Origin: Elizabethkingia miricola
GTDB lineage: Bacteria; Bacteroidota; Bacteroidia; Flavobacteriales; Weeksellaceae
NCBI RefSeq assembly: GCF_001675285.1
Contig: NZ_LSGQ01000007.1
Span: forward strand, 268,070 to 332,069
Direction: 5' to 3'
DNA: 64,000 bases
Positions within the stretch are counted from its first letter, which is position 1. Every line of letters starts with the position of its first letter. The position numbers and the translations under genes are program-made. A model generated the notes under the pieces. The model had not been told where the DNA came from. It made no database searches and saw nothing but the letters and a program-made list of their open reading frames with translations. Of this stretch, positions 27,636-35,919 are shown one piece after another.

Positions 27636-28613
27636 ATGAATATTTATGACCTTGTAATTATTGGTGGTGGGCCTATAGGATTGGCATGTGCACTGGAAGC
27701 AGAGAAAAAGAAACTTTCCTATGTTATTCTGGAAAAAGGCACAATAGCCAACAGTCTTTATCACTATCCATTGTATATGCGTTTCTTTTCGTCGGCAGAC
27801 AGACTGGAAATAGACGGAGTTCCGTTTATTACCACGGCTCCAAAACCTGGAAGACAGGAAGCTCTGGAATACTATCAGGGAATTACAAGACAAAGAAATA
27901 TCAATATCCGTCTTTACGAAAAAGTAACGGATGTAGTGAAGGAAGGTACATTATTTAAAGTCACTTCTTCTAAATATGAATATATAGCAAGTAACGTTAT
28001 TCTGGCAACCGGCTTTTATGATATACCTAACCGAATCCATGTGAAAGGAGAGGAACTGTCTAAAGTGAAACACTATTACTCTGAACCTTATCCCTATGCA
28101 AAACAGAAAGTTGTCGTAGTAGGAGCGAGTAATTCTTCTGTTGATGCTGCATTAGAAATTTATCGAAAGGGAGGAGATGTTACCATGATTGTCAGAGGTC
28201 CGGAAATCGGAAAGAGAGTAAAATATTGGGTACGTCCCGATATTGAAAACCGAATTGCTGAAGGCAGCATCAAAGCTTATTTTAATGCTGAGCTAACCGA
28301 AATTAAAGAGGGAAGTATAATCTTCAGAGATGGTAATGGGAACATTAATGAAATAGAAAATGATTTTGTACTGGCTTTAACTGGTTATTTGCCGGATTTT
28401 GAATTCCTTGGTAAGGCGGGTGTTTTATTAGAAGGAGAAAGTCTGGTTCCGCATCATAATGATCACACAATGGAAACCAATGTGCCAGGACTTTATCTGG
28501 CGGGCGTGGTCTGTGGTGGGAAAAATACCCATTTGTGGTTTATAGAAAATTCCAGAATTCACGCCCAAATAATAATGAATGCTATTGTTGCTAAGAAATT
28601 GGGTGTTGCCTGA
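27636..28613 (+). CDS. ypdA: YpdA-family bacillithiol disulfide reductase
   Basis: 325 aa flavoprotein. The FAD fold is at the N-terminus (VIIGGGPIGLACALEAEK), the NADPH fold near residue 165 (VVVGASNSSVDAALEIYRKGG), and the tail has VPGLYLAGVVCGGKNTHLWF with the conserved Cys of YpdA. By family it reduces oxidised bacillithiol, the low-molecular-weight thiol of Firmicutes and many Bacteroidetes. ATG 27636 fits the family N-terminus. Confidence 0.88.
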   Translation: MNIYDLVIIGGGPIGLACALEAEKKKLSYVILEKGTIANSLYHYPLYMRFFSSADRLEIDGVPFITTAPKPGRQEALEYYQGITRQRNINIRLYEKVTDVVKEGTLFKVTSSKYEYIASNVILATGFYDIPNRIHVKGEELSKVKHYYSEPYPYAKQKVVVVGASNSSVDAALEIYRKGGDVTMIVRGPEIGKRVKYWVRPDIENRIAEGSIKAYFNAELTEIKEGSIIFRDGNGNINEIENDFVLALTGYLPDFEFLGKAGVLLEGESLVPHHNDHTMETNVPGLYLAGVVCGGKNTHLWFIENSRIHAQIIMNAIVAKKLGVA

Positions 28614-28653
28614 AAAATAAAAACTTAATTCTTCTGTGGAGAAGAGATAAAAT

Positions 28654-28686
28654 AAAAGACTGACCGGAAAACCCGATCAGTCTTTT
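28654..28686. terminator. terminator between ypdA and monooxygenase gene
   Basis: AAAAGACTGA (28654-28663) pairs with TCAGTCTTTT (28677-28686); inner CCGG/CCG bases extend the stem. It lies between convergent genes and can act both ways. Confidence 0.8.
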
Positions 28687-28695
28687 TTCGTTATT

Positions 28696-29826
28696 TTAAT
28701 TAACCAGATCTAAGGTAAATAAACGTTCGAAATTTTTAGCCTGTGTGGATTTAGGTGTTTTGCGCAGCATAAGATTTCTTATTCGCATCAGGAGTTTGTT
28801 TTCTAATTGCGAGATCTTTCCGATTTTCCAGCTGGTATTTACAACATGATGGGCTTTTTCTCTTCTTATAGAAGGGTAGTTTTCAAAAGCCTGCTCCAGA
28901 TTGTACCTTTCCATTAATCTGAATAAAACATAAGCATCCTCTATTGCCTGGCAGGCACCTTGTCCCATATTCGGCGTAGTAGCATGGGCTGCATCACCCA
29001 GTAATATAACCTGGTCTTTCTGCCATTCTGTAATGGGTTTCAGATCCTGTAAATTTGCGGTAAACCAGTTATCTTTTGGCGTATTTATAATCATTTCTCT
29101 TACAAATTCCGGCGCATCCTGAAGGTAAACCCTTAAGTCATTCTGCTTTTGATATAGATTCTGATTAACCAGAAAATACCAATAGACATTAGCCTCTGAA
29201 ATTTCGACAAAGCCAAATCTTTTTCCTTGTCCCCATCCCTCTATTAGCTCATTCTTATATATCGGTGGTAAATTAAAATGGGTAACACCGCGAAAACAAA
29301 TCTGATGCGCAGCTCTAAGTTGTGTATCGGGAAAAAATATTTTTCTGACTTTCGAATTAATGCCATCGGCTCCGATTATAAAAGTATGATTTGCTTTATT
29401 TCCGTTTTCAAAGCTTAGCTCATAGTGTTTATTCTCAATTTTTACAGCGTTCGAAAGTTTGCTGTTTAAAACTATATTTTCTTTGCCTACTTCGTCTGTC
29501 AGGATGTGATGTAATTCAGCACGGTGTACGGCAATACTTTTGTGACCAAATTTTTGTTCAAAAGGCAGTAATAGCGTTTCAGTGATTGGAGATAATTTAA
29601 AATCGGTTACATTAATACTGTCTACTTTCTTTCCGGCAGCCAATATCTTATTTTCTATCTGTAACTGATGGTATACCTGCATGGCATTAATGCCCAGAAT
29701 AATCCCTGTTCCAACAGGTTTTAATTCTTCAGCAGCTTCATAAACTTTAAACGGTATATTTCTTCTTTTTAGAGCCAAAGCGGTTGTTAATCCACCAATC
29801 CCTGCTCCTATAATAGCGATATCCAT
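28696..29826 (-). CDS. FAD-dependent monooxygenase (group A)
   Basis: 376 aa. GAGIGGLTTALALKRRNI is the FAD-binding Gly motif, GADGINSKVRK the DG motif, and ILLGDAAHATTPNMGQGACQAIEDA the second FAD motif of group A aromatic hydroxylases (salicylate hydroxylase/zeaxanthin epoxidase-like). The substrate is unknown. TetX-like function cannot be claimed from the sequence. A Crp-family gene lies 61 bp upstream on the same strand and may regulate it. Confidence 0.85.
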   Translation of the reverse strand: MDIAIIGAGIGGLTTALALKRRNIPFKVYEAAEELKPVGTGIILGINAMQVYHQLQIENKILAAGKKVDSINVTDFKLSPITETLLLPFEQKFGHKSIAVHRAELHHILTDEVGKENIVLNSKLSNAVKIENKHYELSFENGNKANHTFIIGADGINSKVRKIFFPDTQLRAAHQICFRGVTHFNLPPIYKNELIEGWGQGKRFGFVEISEANVYWYFLVNQNLYQKQNDLRVYLQDAPEFVREMIINTPKDNWFTANLQDLKPITEWQKDQVILLGDAAHATTPNMGQGACQAIEDAYVLFRLMERYNLEQAFENYPSIRREKAHHVVNTSWKIGKISQLENKLLMRIRNLMLRKTPKSTQAKNFERLFTLDLVN

Positions 29827-29887
29827 AATGCTTTTGTATTAAATTAATACAGCAAATTTCGCTGCTATAGATAGCAAAAACGTTCAC

Positions 29888-30463
29888 TTATGTTAACAAA
29901 ATGCGGCTTTTTATCCGGGACAAAGATTGTGTTGTCACACCAAGATAGCTGGCTATATATTTTTGAGGTATTTTTTCAATAACTTTAGGTCTGTTGGTAA
30001 GTAAATTCAGGTAGCGTTGTTCGTACGTGTAGAATAAAAGCTCCTCAATTCTGCGTTTAGCTTCCAGAAAGCATATATCTGCAACTTGCTTATAGAAACC
30101 AATCCAAAAAGGATCTCTTTCCATAAGAAAATGCAAATGCTGTTTTTCTATCAAAACAACTTCTGTTCTCGTTGTTGTCTGTAATTGCCAGTTTGATTTC
30201 GTGCCGCTAAGAAAACACTCATAGTCACCAAAAAAATCACTGTCAACTTGTAACAGGAAGCTGATATCTTCTCCTTCCTGATTAATGGTAAAGGTCCTCA
30301 GTGCTCCTTTAATAATAAACCCCAGCTGATGAGAGAGTTCACCGTTCTGCATTAAGAAACTTCCTTTTTTGTATTTAACAATCGAAGAATCCTGCATTAA
30401 TTCCTGCAGACGCTCGGTAGATAAATTGAGTTTTGTTGCCAGTACCTGCAATTTTTCGTTCAT
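29888..30463 (-). CDS. Crp/Fnr-family regulator
   Basis: 191 aa. It has a cyclic-nucleotide-binding fold (YKKGSFLMQNGELSHQLGFI and GEDISFLLQVDSDFFGDYEC) and a C-terminal HTH ending IPQKYIASYLGVTTQSLSRIKS. Effector-binding Arg/Thr of true CRP are not evident; the type is common in Bacteroidetes. It is followed on the same strand by the monooxygenase gene, which it may control. Confidence 0.88.
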   Translation of the reverse strand: MNEKLQVLATKLNLSTERLQELMQDSSIVKYKKGSFLMQNGELSHQLGFIIKGALRTFTINQEGEDISFLLQVDSDFFGDYECFLSGTKSNWQLQTTTRTEVVLIEKQHLHFLMERDPFWIGFYKQVADICFLEAKRRIEELLFYTYEQRYLNLLTNRPKVIEKIPQKYIASYLGVTTQSLSRIKSRILLT

Positions 30464-30555
30464 ATAGTTTCCCTGTTAATTGACTAAAAGAAAGGATTAA
30501 TCAGTATTTATTGACGAAGATAAGACAGAAAAACAGATAATTCTTTTTCTAATGT

Positions 30556-30586
30556 AAAAAAGGCTACCCCACGGGTAGCCTTTTTT
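30556..30586 (-). terminator. terminator after glnS
   Basis: AAAAAAGGCTACCC (30556-30569) pairs with GGGTAGCCTTTTTT (30573-30586) around a 3-nt loop, 21 bp past the glnS stop. Confidence 0.9.
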
Positions 30587-30606
30587 ATTATTCTTTATTC
30601 TGGTTC

Positions 30607-32277
30607 TTATGGTTTGTAAGAATCTTTTAAAGTTACTGTTCTGTTGAAAACAAGTTTTTCATCTGAAGAATCACGATCTTTAGTGAAATAACCAATTCTC
30701 TGGAATTGTAAAGGTTCTCCGATTTCTACATCTTTCAGGCTTGGTTCAGCAAAACCATGAGCTGTATTTAATGACTCAGGGTTAATGTATTGTAAGAAAT
30801 CTGCATCCTTTTCTGCATCCGGCTGTTCCACAGTAAACAAGCGTTCATATAAACGAGCTTCTACAGGAATAGCATGAGGTGCAGATACCCAGTGTAGCGT
30901 ACCTTTTACTTTTCTAAGGCTTTCTTCAGTACCACTGCCAGATTTACTCTTATCATCGTAAGTTGCATAGATTGTAGTGATTTCGCCATTATCATCCTTC
31001 TCTACACGCTCCGCTTTAATAATGTAAGCAGACTTTAGACGAACCTCTCCACCTAGTTTCAGACGGAAGAATTTATTATTAGCTTCTTCTTTAAAATCTT
31101 CTCTTTCAATATATATTTCTCTGGAGAAAGGAATTTGTCTGGTTCCTGCATTTTCATCCTCCGGATTATTTTCAGTCTCCACCCATTCTTCCTGTCCTTC
31201 CGGATAGTTTTCAATGATCAGTTTTACGGGATCTACAACAGCCATTACTCTTTTAGCCTTTTTGTTCAGATCTTCACGTACGAAGAATTCCAGTAACTGA
31301 ATATCGATAAGGTTTTCGCGCTTTGCAACACCAATACGCTCGATAAAGTTACGGATAGCTTCCGCAGTATAACCTTTTCTTCTCAATCCGGAAACAGTAG
31401 GCATTCTTGGGTCATCCCATCCAGTGACTACATTTTCTGCGATAAGCTTCTGTAGTTTTCTTTTAGAGGTAATCATATAAGTAACGTTCATTCTGGCAAA
31501 TTCTCTTTGCTTTGGTGCTACTTTATTTTCATCTCTTACCTGTTCAAGATACCAGTTGTATAATGGTCTGTGATTTTCGAATTCCAATGAACAAAGTGAG
31601 TGTGATACCTGCTCCAGATAATCGGATTCACCATGTGCCCAGTCGTACATCGGATAAATTTTCCATGTAGTTCCTGTTCTATGGTGTGGTTTATTCAGAA
31701 TACGATACATAACAGGGTCACGCATGTTCATATTTGGCGAAATCATATCGATTTTAGCACGAAGTGACATTGATCCGCTTTCGAATTCTCCGTTTTTCAT
31801 TTTTTCAAATAAATCCAGAGACTCTTCTACAGGTCTGTTTCTATATGGTGATTCCACTCCTGGTTCAGCAGGATTTTTACGTTGTTCAGTGATTACCTCA
31901 GAAGGCTGCTCGTCTACATAAGCTTTTCCTTCTTTAATCATTTGTACAGCCCAGTCATATAACTGTTGGAAATAGTCGGACGCATAAAGTTCCTTGTCCC
32001 ACTTAAAGCCAAGCCACTCTACATCCTTCTTAATAGAATCTACAAATTCCTGCTCTTCCTTTTCAGGGTTCGTGTCATCAAAACGCAGGTTAACCGGAGC
32101 ATTATATTTTTCACCCAAACCAAAGTTGATACAAATAGCCTTTGTGTGGCCAATGTGTAAATAACCATTCGGTTCTGGCGGGAAACGGAAACGGATTTTA
32201 TCTTTTTCAAGACCGTTTGCCAGATCTTCCTCTATAATTTGCTCAATAAAATTGAGAGATTTTTTTTCTTCTTCCAT
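30607..32277 (-). CDS. glnS: glutamine--tRNA ligase
   Basis: 556 aa from the preferred start. The class I HIGH-like motif is in PNGYLHIGHTKAI and the KMSKS-like motif is MITSKRKL. GlnRS-specific stretches include DDTNPEKEEQEFVDSIKKD and the C-terminal anticodon-binding barrels. It charges tRNA-Gln in the cytosol. A longer frame begins at 32310, but its first codons contain a promoter element (TAAATTTG at 32298-32305), so ATG 32277 (MEEEKKSLNF) is the likely start. Confidence 0.93.
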   Translation of the reverse strand: MEEEKKSLNFIEQIIEEDLANGLEKDKIRFRFPPEPNGYLHIGHTKAICINFGLGEKYNAPVNLRFDDTNPEKEEQEFVDSIKKDVEWLGFKWDKELYASDYFQQLYDWAVQMIKEGKAYVDEQPSEVITEQRKNPAEPGVESPYRNRPVEESLDLFEKMKNGEFESGSMSLRAKIDMISPNMNMRDPVMYRILNKPHHRTGTTWKIYPMYDWAHGESDYLEQVSHSLCSLEFENHRPLYNWYLEQVRDENKVAPKQREFARMNVTYMITSKRKLQKLIAENVVTGWDDPRMPTVSGLRRKGYTAEAIRNFIERIGVAKRENLIDIQLLEFFVREDLNKKAKRVMAVVDPVKLIIENYPEGQEEWVETENNPEDENAGTRQIPFSREIYIEREDFKEEANNKFFRLKLGGEVRLKSAYIIKAERVEKDDNGEITTIYATYDDKSKSGSGTEESLRKVKGTLHWVSAPHAIPVEARLYERLFTVEQPDAEKDADFLQYINPESLNTAHGFAEPSLKDVEIGEPLQFQRIGYFTKDRDSSDEKLVFNRTVTLKDSYKP

Positions 32278-32297
32278 TGAGATATATTCTAAGAGTG

Positions 32298-32305
32298 CAA
32301 ATTTA
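32298..32305 (-). promoter_or_regulatory. TAnnTTTG -7 element for glnS
   Basis: On the minus strand TAAATTTG lies 20 bp before ATG 32277. It decides against the upstream start at 32310. Confidence 0.5.
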
Positions 32306-32529
32306 ACCATTTTAATCGGTTCTTCCGAATCTTTATAAAGTGTCCGATTCTGAACAAAGCGTGTCTGATACCGAACACTTATTTTCTGTGTCTTATTTTA
32401 TAACAAGCTGTTAATTAGCGGTTTATGTATTGTTTGTTTTTTGGTACTCCTTAGGATAGTGTATAAGCAAGAAAATAGAGCTGAAAAATTTTTATCACTA
32501 ATATTTTAGTTTTAAAAGGATTTTTAGAA

Positions 32530-32537
32530 TATATTTG
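32530..32537 (+). promoter_or_regulatory. TAnnTTTG -7 element for receptor gene
   Basis: TATATTTG, 49 bp before the ATG at 32587. No clear TTG at 20 nt; the -33 region is TTTAG. Confidence 0.4.
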
Positions 32538-32586
32538 TATTACTAAATTTTTAGTTATAAAAAGTTACAAGTAAAACTAATTCAAT

Positions 32587-34728
32587 ATGAAAAATAGATC
32601 AGGCATTTGGGCAGTTGTGATTCTGAGCACATTATGTTCAATAGTACACGCACAGAATACATCGGGCAAAAATTCCGAGAAAGAAATACAAACCGTAAAT
32701 CTTAACGGTAAAAAGAAGCTTGTAGAAAGGAAGATAGACCGTATGGTATTTAATGTGGAAAACTCAATTGCATCACAAGGAATGGATGGAGTAGAAGCGC
32801 TAAGAAATACACCGCTTGTAAAAGTAGATGAAACCAGCGGTATATCTATTGTTGGTAAAAGTAACGTATCAGTAATGATTAATGACAGAATTGTACAGAT
32901 GTCCGGTTCTGAACTATTGAATTATTTGAAGTCGGTAAGATCCGAGAATATTGCCAAAATAGAAGTAATAACAACACCTCCGGCTAAATATGATGCCCAG
33001 GGAAATAGTGGTATCATTAATATCGTTCTGAAGAAAAATTCCAATCTGGGCTGGAGTGGAAATCTGACTACGGCATATATAAGAAAGTCACGGGATGGGT
33101 TTGTAAATAACATTGGCTTGAATTATCAGTCCGGTAAGATCAGCAGCTCACTAAAGCTAAGGCATTATGATACCAAAAAGAATTCTACAGAGCAGAATGA
33201 GATTATTGCAAATAAAGGACTGAAAAGCCTTGACAGAAGAGTAGACATGCCTAATGGTCTTGGATTGAATTATAGTCTGGATTATAAAATATCAGAAAAG
33301 TCTAATGCCGGTGTTGTATACGACTTTGGTTCCGGACATATGAACATGGATATTAATAATAGCTCAGAATATTTTACCGGAAATAAGCAGGATTCGCTTC
33401 TGACGACTTATGCTGAACATCGCCAGAAAATTCCTACCCATACCCTGAATGTTTATTACGATCTGAAACTGGATACTCTTGGAAAAAAAATGTCGATAGG
33501 GGGAAATTATTTTTCTAATATTCCTGTGAATAATATTGGTTTCAGAACTATTAATCATAATATCAACAAAACAGAAGATTACAGAAGCTATAGTAAAATC
33601 AATTATAGTATATGGTCCGGACAGCTTGACTTTACTTTACCTTATAAATTTGCCAATATAGAAACAGGGGCTAAAATGGCTTATTTTCAGAATACTTCAG
33701 ATTTGGAGTATTTCAGAATAGCGAATGGTAACTCTTTTTTGATGCCCGATGGAAAGAATCTTTTTGAATACAAAGAACAAAATTATGCCAGTTATTTTAG
33801 TATTGATAAGAAAATAGATGAACAGTGGTCTGTAAAAGCAGGTATACGTTACGAGTATTCTGTAATAGATGGTTTTAATCCTGTTTCAGGGGGAAGGAAC
33901 AAGTATAATTATGGCAGATTTTTTCCTACAGCATATGTGGCTTATAAAGCTGATGATGAAAATACTTTTACAGCTAATTATTCAAGAAGGATCAACAGAC
34001 CTTTCTTCAGAGCTATCAATCCTTACAGATGGTATATTAATCCATATTCTTTTGCGAAGGGAAATCCTTATCTGAGACCTTCTTATAATGATAATATAGA
34101 ATTGGGATATTCTTACAAAAATAAATTTACGGCTACATTATATTATCAACAGATTAAAGACTCTTATTCACAGTTAGTAACTTTTAATGATGGGATTAAG
34201 ATTATTGATTATGCTAATATGTTTGATCAGACAAACTATGGAATGAATCTGGGGTATAATGATATTTTATTTAAATTCTGGGAACTAAGCGCAAGTGCTA
34301 ATCTGTATTATTCCAAAAGTAACGGAATTATTCCGGAAGTGGTAGGACAAAAAGCATTCAATATGTATTACAATATCAATAATACCTTTACCCTGAACAC
34401 GCAAAAGACTATCGCTTTGTTTGCCAATTTTACCCAACAACTTCCGGGAAGTTCCGGAAATTTCAGATCGGATGGTTATTCTTTTCTGAGCCTGGGAGCC
34501 AAGCTGTTTTTAATGGATAAAAAGTTGCAGATCAATGCTTCGGTGGACGATGTTTTCAAAAAAGCCTTCAGCAAAGGCGAATCGATTTTTACAGATTCTG
34601 TTATGAAGTATAGAAACTATTATGATTACAGAGGGCTTAATCTTAGTGTGAGTTATACGTTTGGAAATAATAAAGTAAAAGGAGCCAGCCGCAGTGTGAA
34701 ATTCGATGATAAAAGCAGGGCTAATTAA
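32587..34728 (+). CDS. TonB-dependent-type outer membrane beta-barrel receptor
   Basis: 713 aa with a signal peptide (about residues 1-23, ending VHAQ). A short plug-like domain follows (VEALRNTPLVKVDE, VMINDRIVQMSG, IEVITTPPAKYDAQGNSGIINI), then a barrel of the OMP_b-brl_3 type (YSRRINRPFFRAINPYRWY, SFAKGNPYLRPSYNDNIELG). The N-terminal carboxypeptidase-regulatory-like domain often present in this family is absent, so it is shorter than the usual 780-800 aa. It is directly upstream of five GG-leader peptide genes, 84 bp away on the same strand, and could handle their products or serve as their uptake or self-recognition receptor; this is inference. Confidence 0.88.
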   Translation: MKNRSGIWAVVILSTLCSIVHAQNTSGKNSEKEIQTVNLNGKKKLVERKIDRMVFNVENSIASQGMDGVEALRNTPLVKVDETSGISIVGKSNVSVMINDRIVQMSGSELLNYLKSVRSENIAKIEVITTPPAKYDAQGNSGIINIVLKKNSNLGWSGNLTTAYIRKSRDGFVNNIGLNYQSGKISSSLKLRHYDTKKNSTEQNEIIANKGLKSLDRRVDMPNGLGLNYSLDYKISEKSNAGVVYDFGSGHMNMDINNSSEYFTGNKQDSLLTTYAEHRQKIPTHTLNVYYDLKLDTLGKKMSIGGNYFSNIPVNNIGFRTINHNINKTEDYRSYSKINYSIWSGQLDFTLPYKFANIETGAKMAYFQNTSDLEYFRIANGNSFLMPDGKNLFEYKEQNYASYFSIDKKIDEQWSVKAGIRYEYSVIDGFNPVSGGRNKYNYGRFFPTAYVAYKADDENTFTANYSRRINRPFFRAINPYRWYINPYSFAKGNPYLRPSYNDNIELGYSYKNKFTATLYYQQIKDSYSQLVTFNDGIKIIDYANMFDQTNYGMNLGYNDILFKFWELSASANLYYSKSNGIIPEVVGQKAFNMYYNINNTFTLNTQKTIALFANFTQQLPGSSGNFRSDGYSFLSLGAKLFLMDKKLQINASVDDVFKKAFSKGESIFTDSVMKYRNYYDYRGLNLSVSYTFGNNKVKGASRSVKFDDKSRAN

Positions 34729-34812
34729 AAATATAAGTTAAATAAAAGTTAAAAATCTCCAGTATGTGATTTAAAAATGTAATTTAACTAACACTAAATA
34801 AATCAAAATATT

Positions 34813-34971
34813 ATGAAAAAATTACTTAAGAAAGACTTGAAAAAAGTCAATGGTGGCGGCCCGCCTTTAGGAGGAATGGCATGTGTTTATTACGATCCGT
34901 ATCTGAATAAGACAGTGGAAGGTATAACAGACAGCAATGGTGTTTGTCAATGCGTAGTATGTGAATATTAA
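34813..34971 (+). CDS. GG-leader peptide 1 (bacteriocin-like precursor)
   Basis: 52 aa. It begins MKKLLKKDLKKVNGGG, a leader with double Gly at residues 14-15 typical of peptides cut by C39-peptidase transporters. The core (from residue 16) has four Cys, three of them in the last nine residues (CQCVVC). It is the first of five tandem genes with the same leader pattern after the outer-membrane receptor. No homologue is recognised for the core. Bacteroidetocin-like or other secreted Cys peptides are possible. Confidence 0.75.
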   Translation: MKKLLKKDLKKVNGGGPPLGGMACVYYDPYLNKTVEGITDSNGVCQCVVCEY

Positions 34972-34981
34972 ATAATTTGTC

Positions 34982-35146
34982 ATGAAAAAACTTCAAAGAT
35001 CACATTTAAAAACAGTAAAAGGTGGCGGGAATGTTTGTGATGAATTTCCAAAAAAATATCAGCACGTTTCATGTAGCGAATATTTTAATATTCCACCTAA
35101 GTATTCACATTGTGTACTTGTTGATGTAGAATGCTTTCCTGAATAA
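34982..35146 (+). CDS. GG-leader peptide 2 (bacteriocin-like precursor)
   Basis: 54 aa. Leader MKKLQRSHLKTVKGGG with double Gly at residues 14-15. The core contains four Cys (residues 19, 31, 44 and 51) and is rich in Tyr, Phe and Pro, unlike the core of peptide 1. It starts 10 bp after the stop of peptide 1, so the two are co-transcribed. Confidence 0.75.
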   Translation: MKKLQRSHLKTVKGGGNVCDEFPKKYQHVSCSEYFNIPPKYSHCVLVDVECFPE

Positions 35147-35167
35147 TCAACCCAAATCTTAATTATT

Positions 35168-35410
35168 ATGAAAAAATTAAATCGTAGCTTACTCAAGCAT
35201 GTAAGTGGCGGCGGCCGTGTTGCATATGCGTTCTGTCTAATTGATCAACCTTGTCCACGTCCTCCAGGCTTAAGAAATGTAGGTTATTGTGAAGGTGATT
35301 ATTGTTATTATAATACTCCAGATGGTCCTGGTAATCCAGGTGGCGGATGCAATGAGCCTACAAGATTCTGTACAGATGGAGAGGTGGGTTGTGGATGTGT
35401 TTATGTATAA
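35168..35410 (+). CDS. GG-leader peptide 3 (Cys-rich, paralogue of peptide 4)
   Basis: 80 aa. Leader MKKLNRSLLKHVSGGG. The core has eight Cys, a Pro-rich start (DQPCPRPPG), YCEGDYCYYNTP, a Gly/Pro hinge and the end CNEPTRFCTDGEVGCGCVY. This ending is shared with peptide 4, so the pair arose by duplication. The Cys pattern suggests disulfides or thioether modification, but no modification enzyme gene is in the neighbourhood. Confidence 0.78.
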   Translation: MKKLNRSLLKHVSGGGRVAYAFCLIDQPCPRPPGLRNVGYCEGDYCYYNTPDGPGNPGGGCNEPTRFCTDGEVGCGCVYV

Positions 35411-35430
35411 ATCTTATAATCTAAATCATT

Positions 35431-35676
35431 ATGAAAAAACTAAATCGTAGTTTATTAAAATATATTAGCGGTGGGCAACGTATTAGTTATGCAATTTGTC
35501 TGGAAGGCTATTGTCCGCCACCTCCTGTACCAGGTAAAAAGAGCTATTGTGTTGGACGAAATTGTTATTACGAGTTGCTACCAGGGAACGGAAATGGCGG
35601 TGGTGGTGGAACTTGTAATGAACCTACAAGGATCTGTGCAGAAGGAGAAACAGGTTGCGGATGTGTCTACTCCTAA
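35431..35676 (+). CDS. GG-leader peptide 4 (Cys-rich, paralogue of peptide 3)
   Basis: 81 aa. Leader MKKLNRSLLKYISGG. The core keeps the Cys spacing of peptide 3: YCVGRNCYYELLPG, a poly-Gly hinge, then CNEPTRICAEGETGCGCVY. Substitutions sit between the Cys, and the hinge varies in length, as expected for two secreted peptides under selection for different targets. It is 20 bp after peptide 3. Confidence 0.78.
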   Translation: MKKLNRSLLKYISGGQRISYAICLEGYCPPPPVPGKKSYCVGRNCYYELLPGNGNGGGGGTCNEPTRICAEGETGCGCVYS

Positions 35677-35721
35677 CCTATTTTCCAATTTTTAAATGAA
35701 AACCAAATAAAAAATATCATT

Positions 35722-35871
35722 ATGAAAAAGTTAGAAAGAAGCTCATTAAAAGCATTAAAAGGAGGTAATCCAAGACCTTCACCAGACGGAAACTGCCCTC
35801 CGGGATGGGGATACTGTAGTAACGGGATGTGCTATAGTGCTTCACAATACTGGATGTGCAAAGATAATTAG
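35722..35871 (+). CDS. GG-leader peptide 5 (bacteriocin-like precursor)
   Basis: 49 aa. Leader MKKLERSSLKALKGG with double Gly at residues 14-15. The core is Pro/Gly/Trp/Tyr-rich with four Cys (CPPGWGYCSNGMC and a C-terminal WMCKDN), resembling small disulfide-bonded peptides. It is the last gene of the array; menC follows on the opposite strand. Confidence 0.75.
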   Translation: MKKLERSSLKALKGGNPRPSPDGNCPPGWGYCSNGMCYSASQYWMCKDN

Positions 35872-35919
35872 TATTATCTTTGAAAACAGATAGTTATTAA
35901 ATCAATTTTTAGAATAAGA

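Noticed and set aside
28696..29826. Tet(X)-type tetracycline resistance enzyme
   Set aside because: The general group A flavoprotein motifs are present, but nothing specific to Tet(X) could be seen.
32278..32310. glnS start at 32310
   Set aside because: The extra codons contain a promoter -7 element and the family N-terminus fits ATG 32277.
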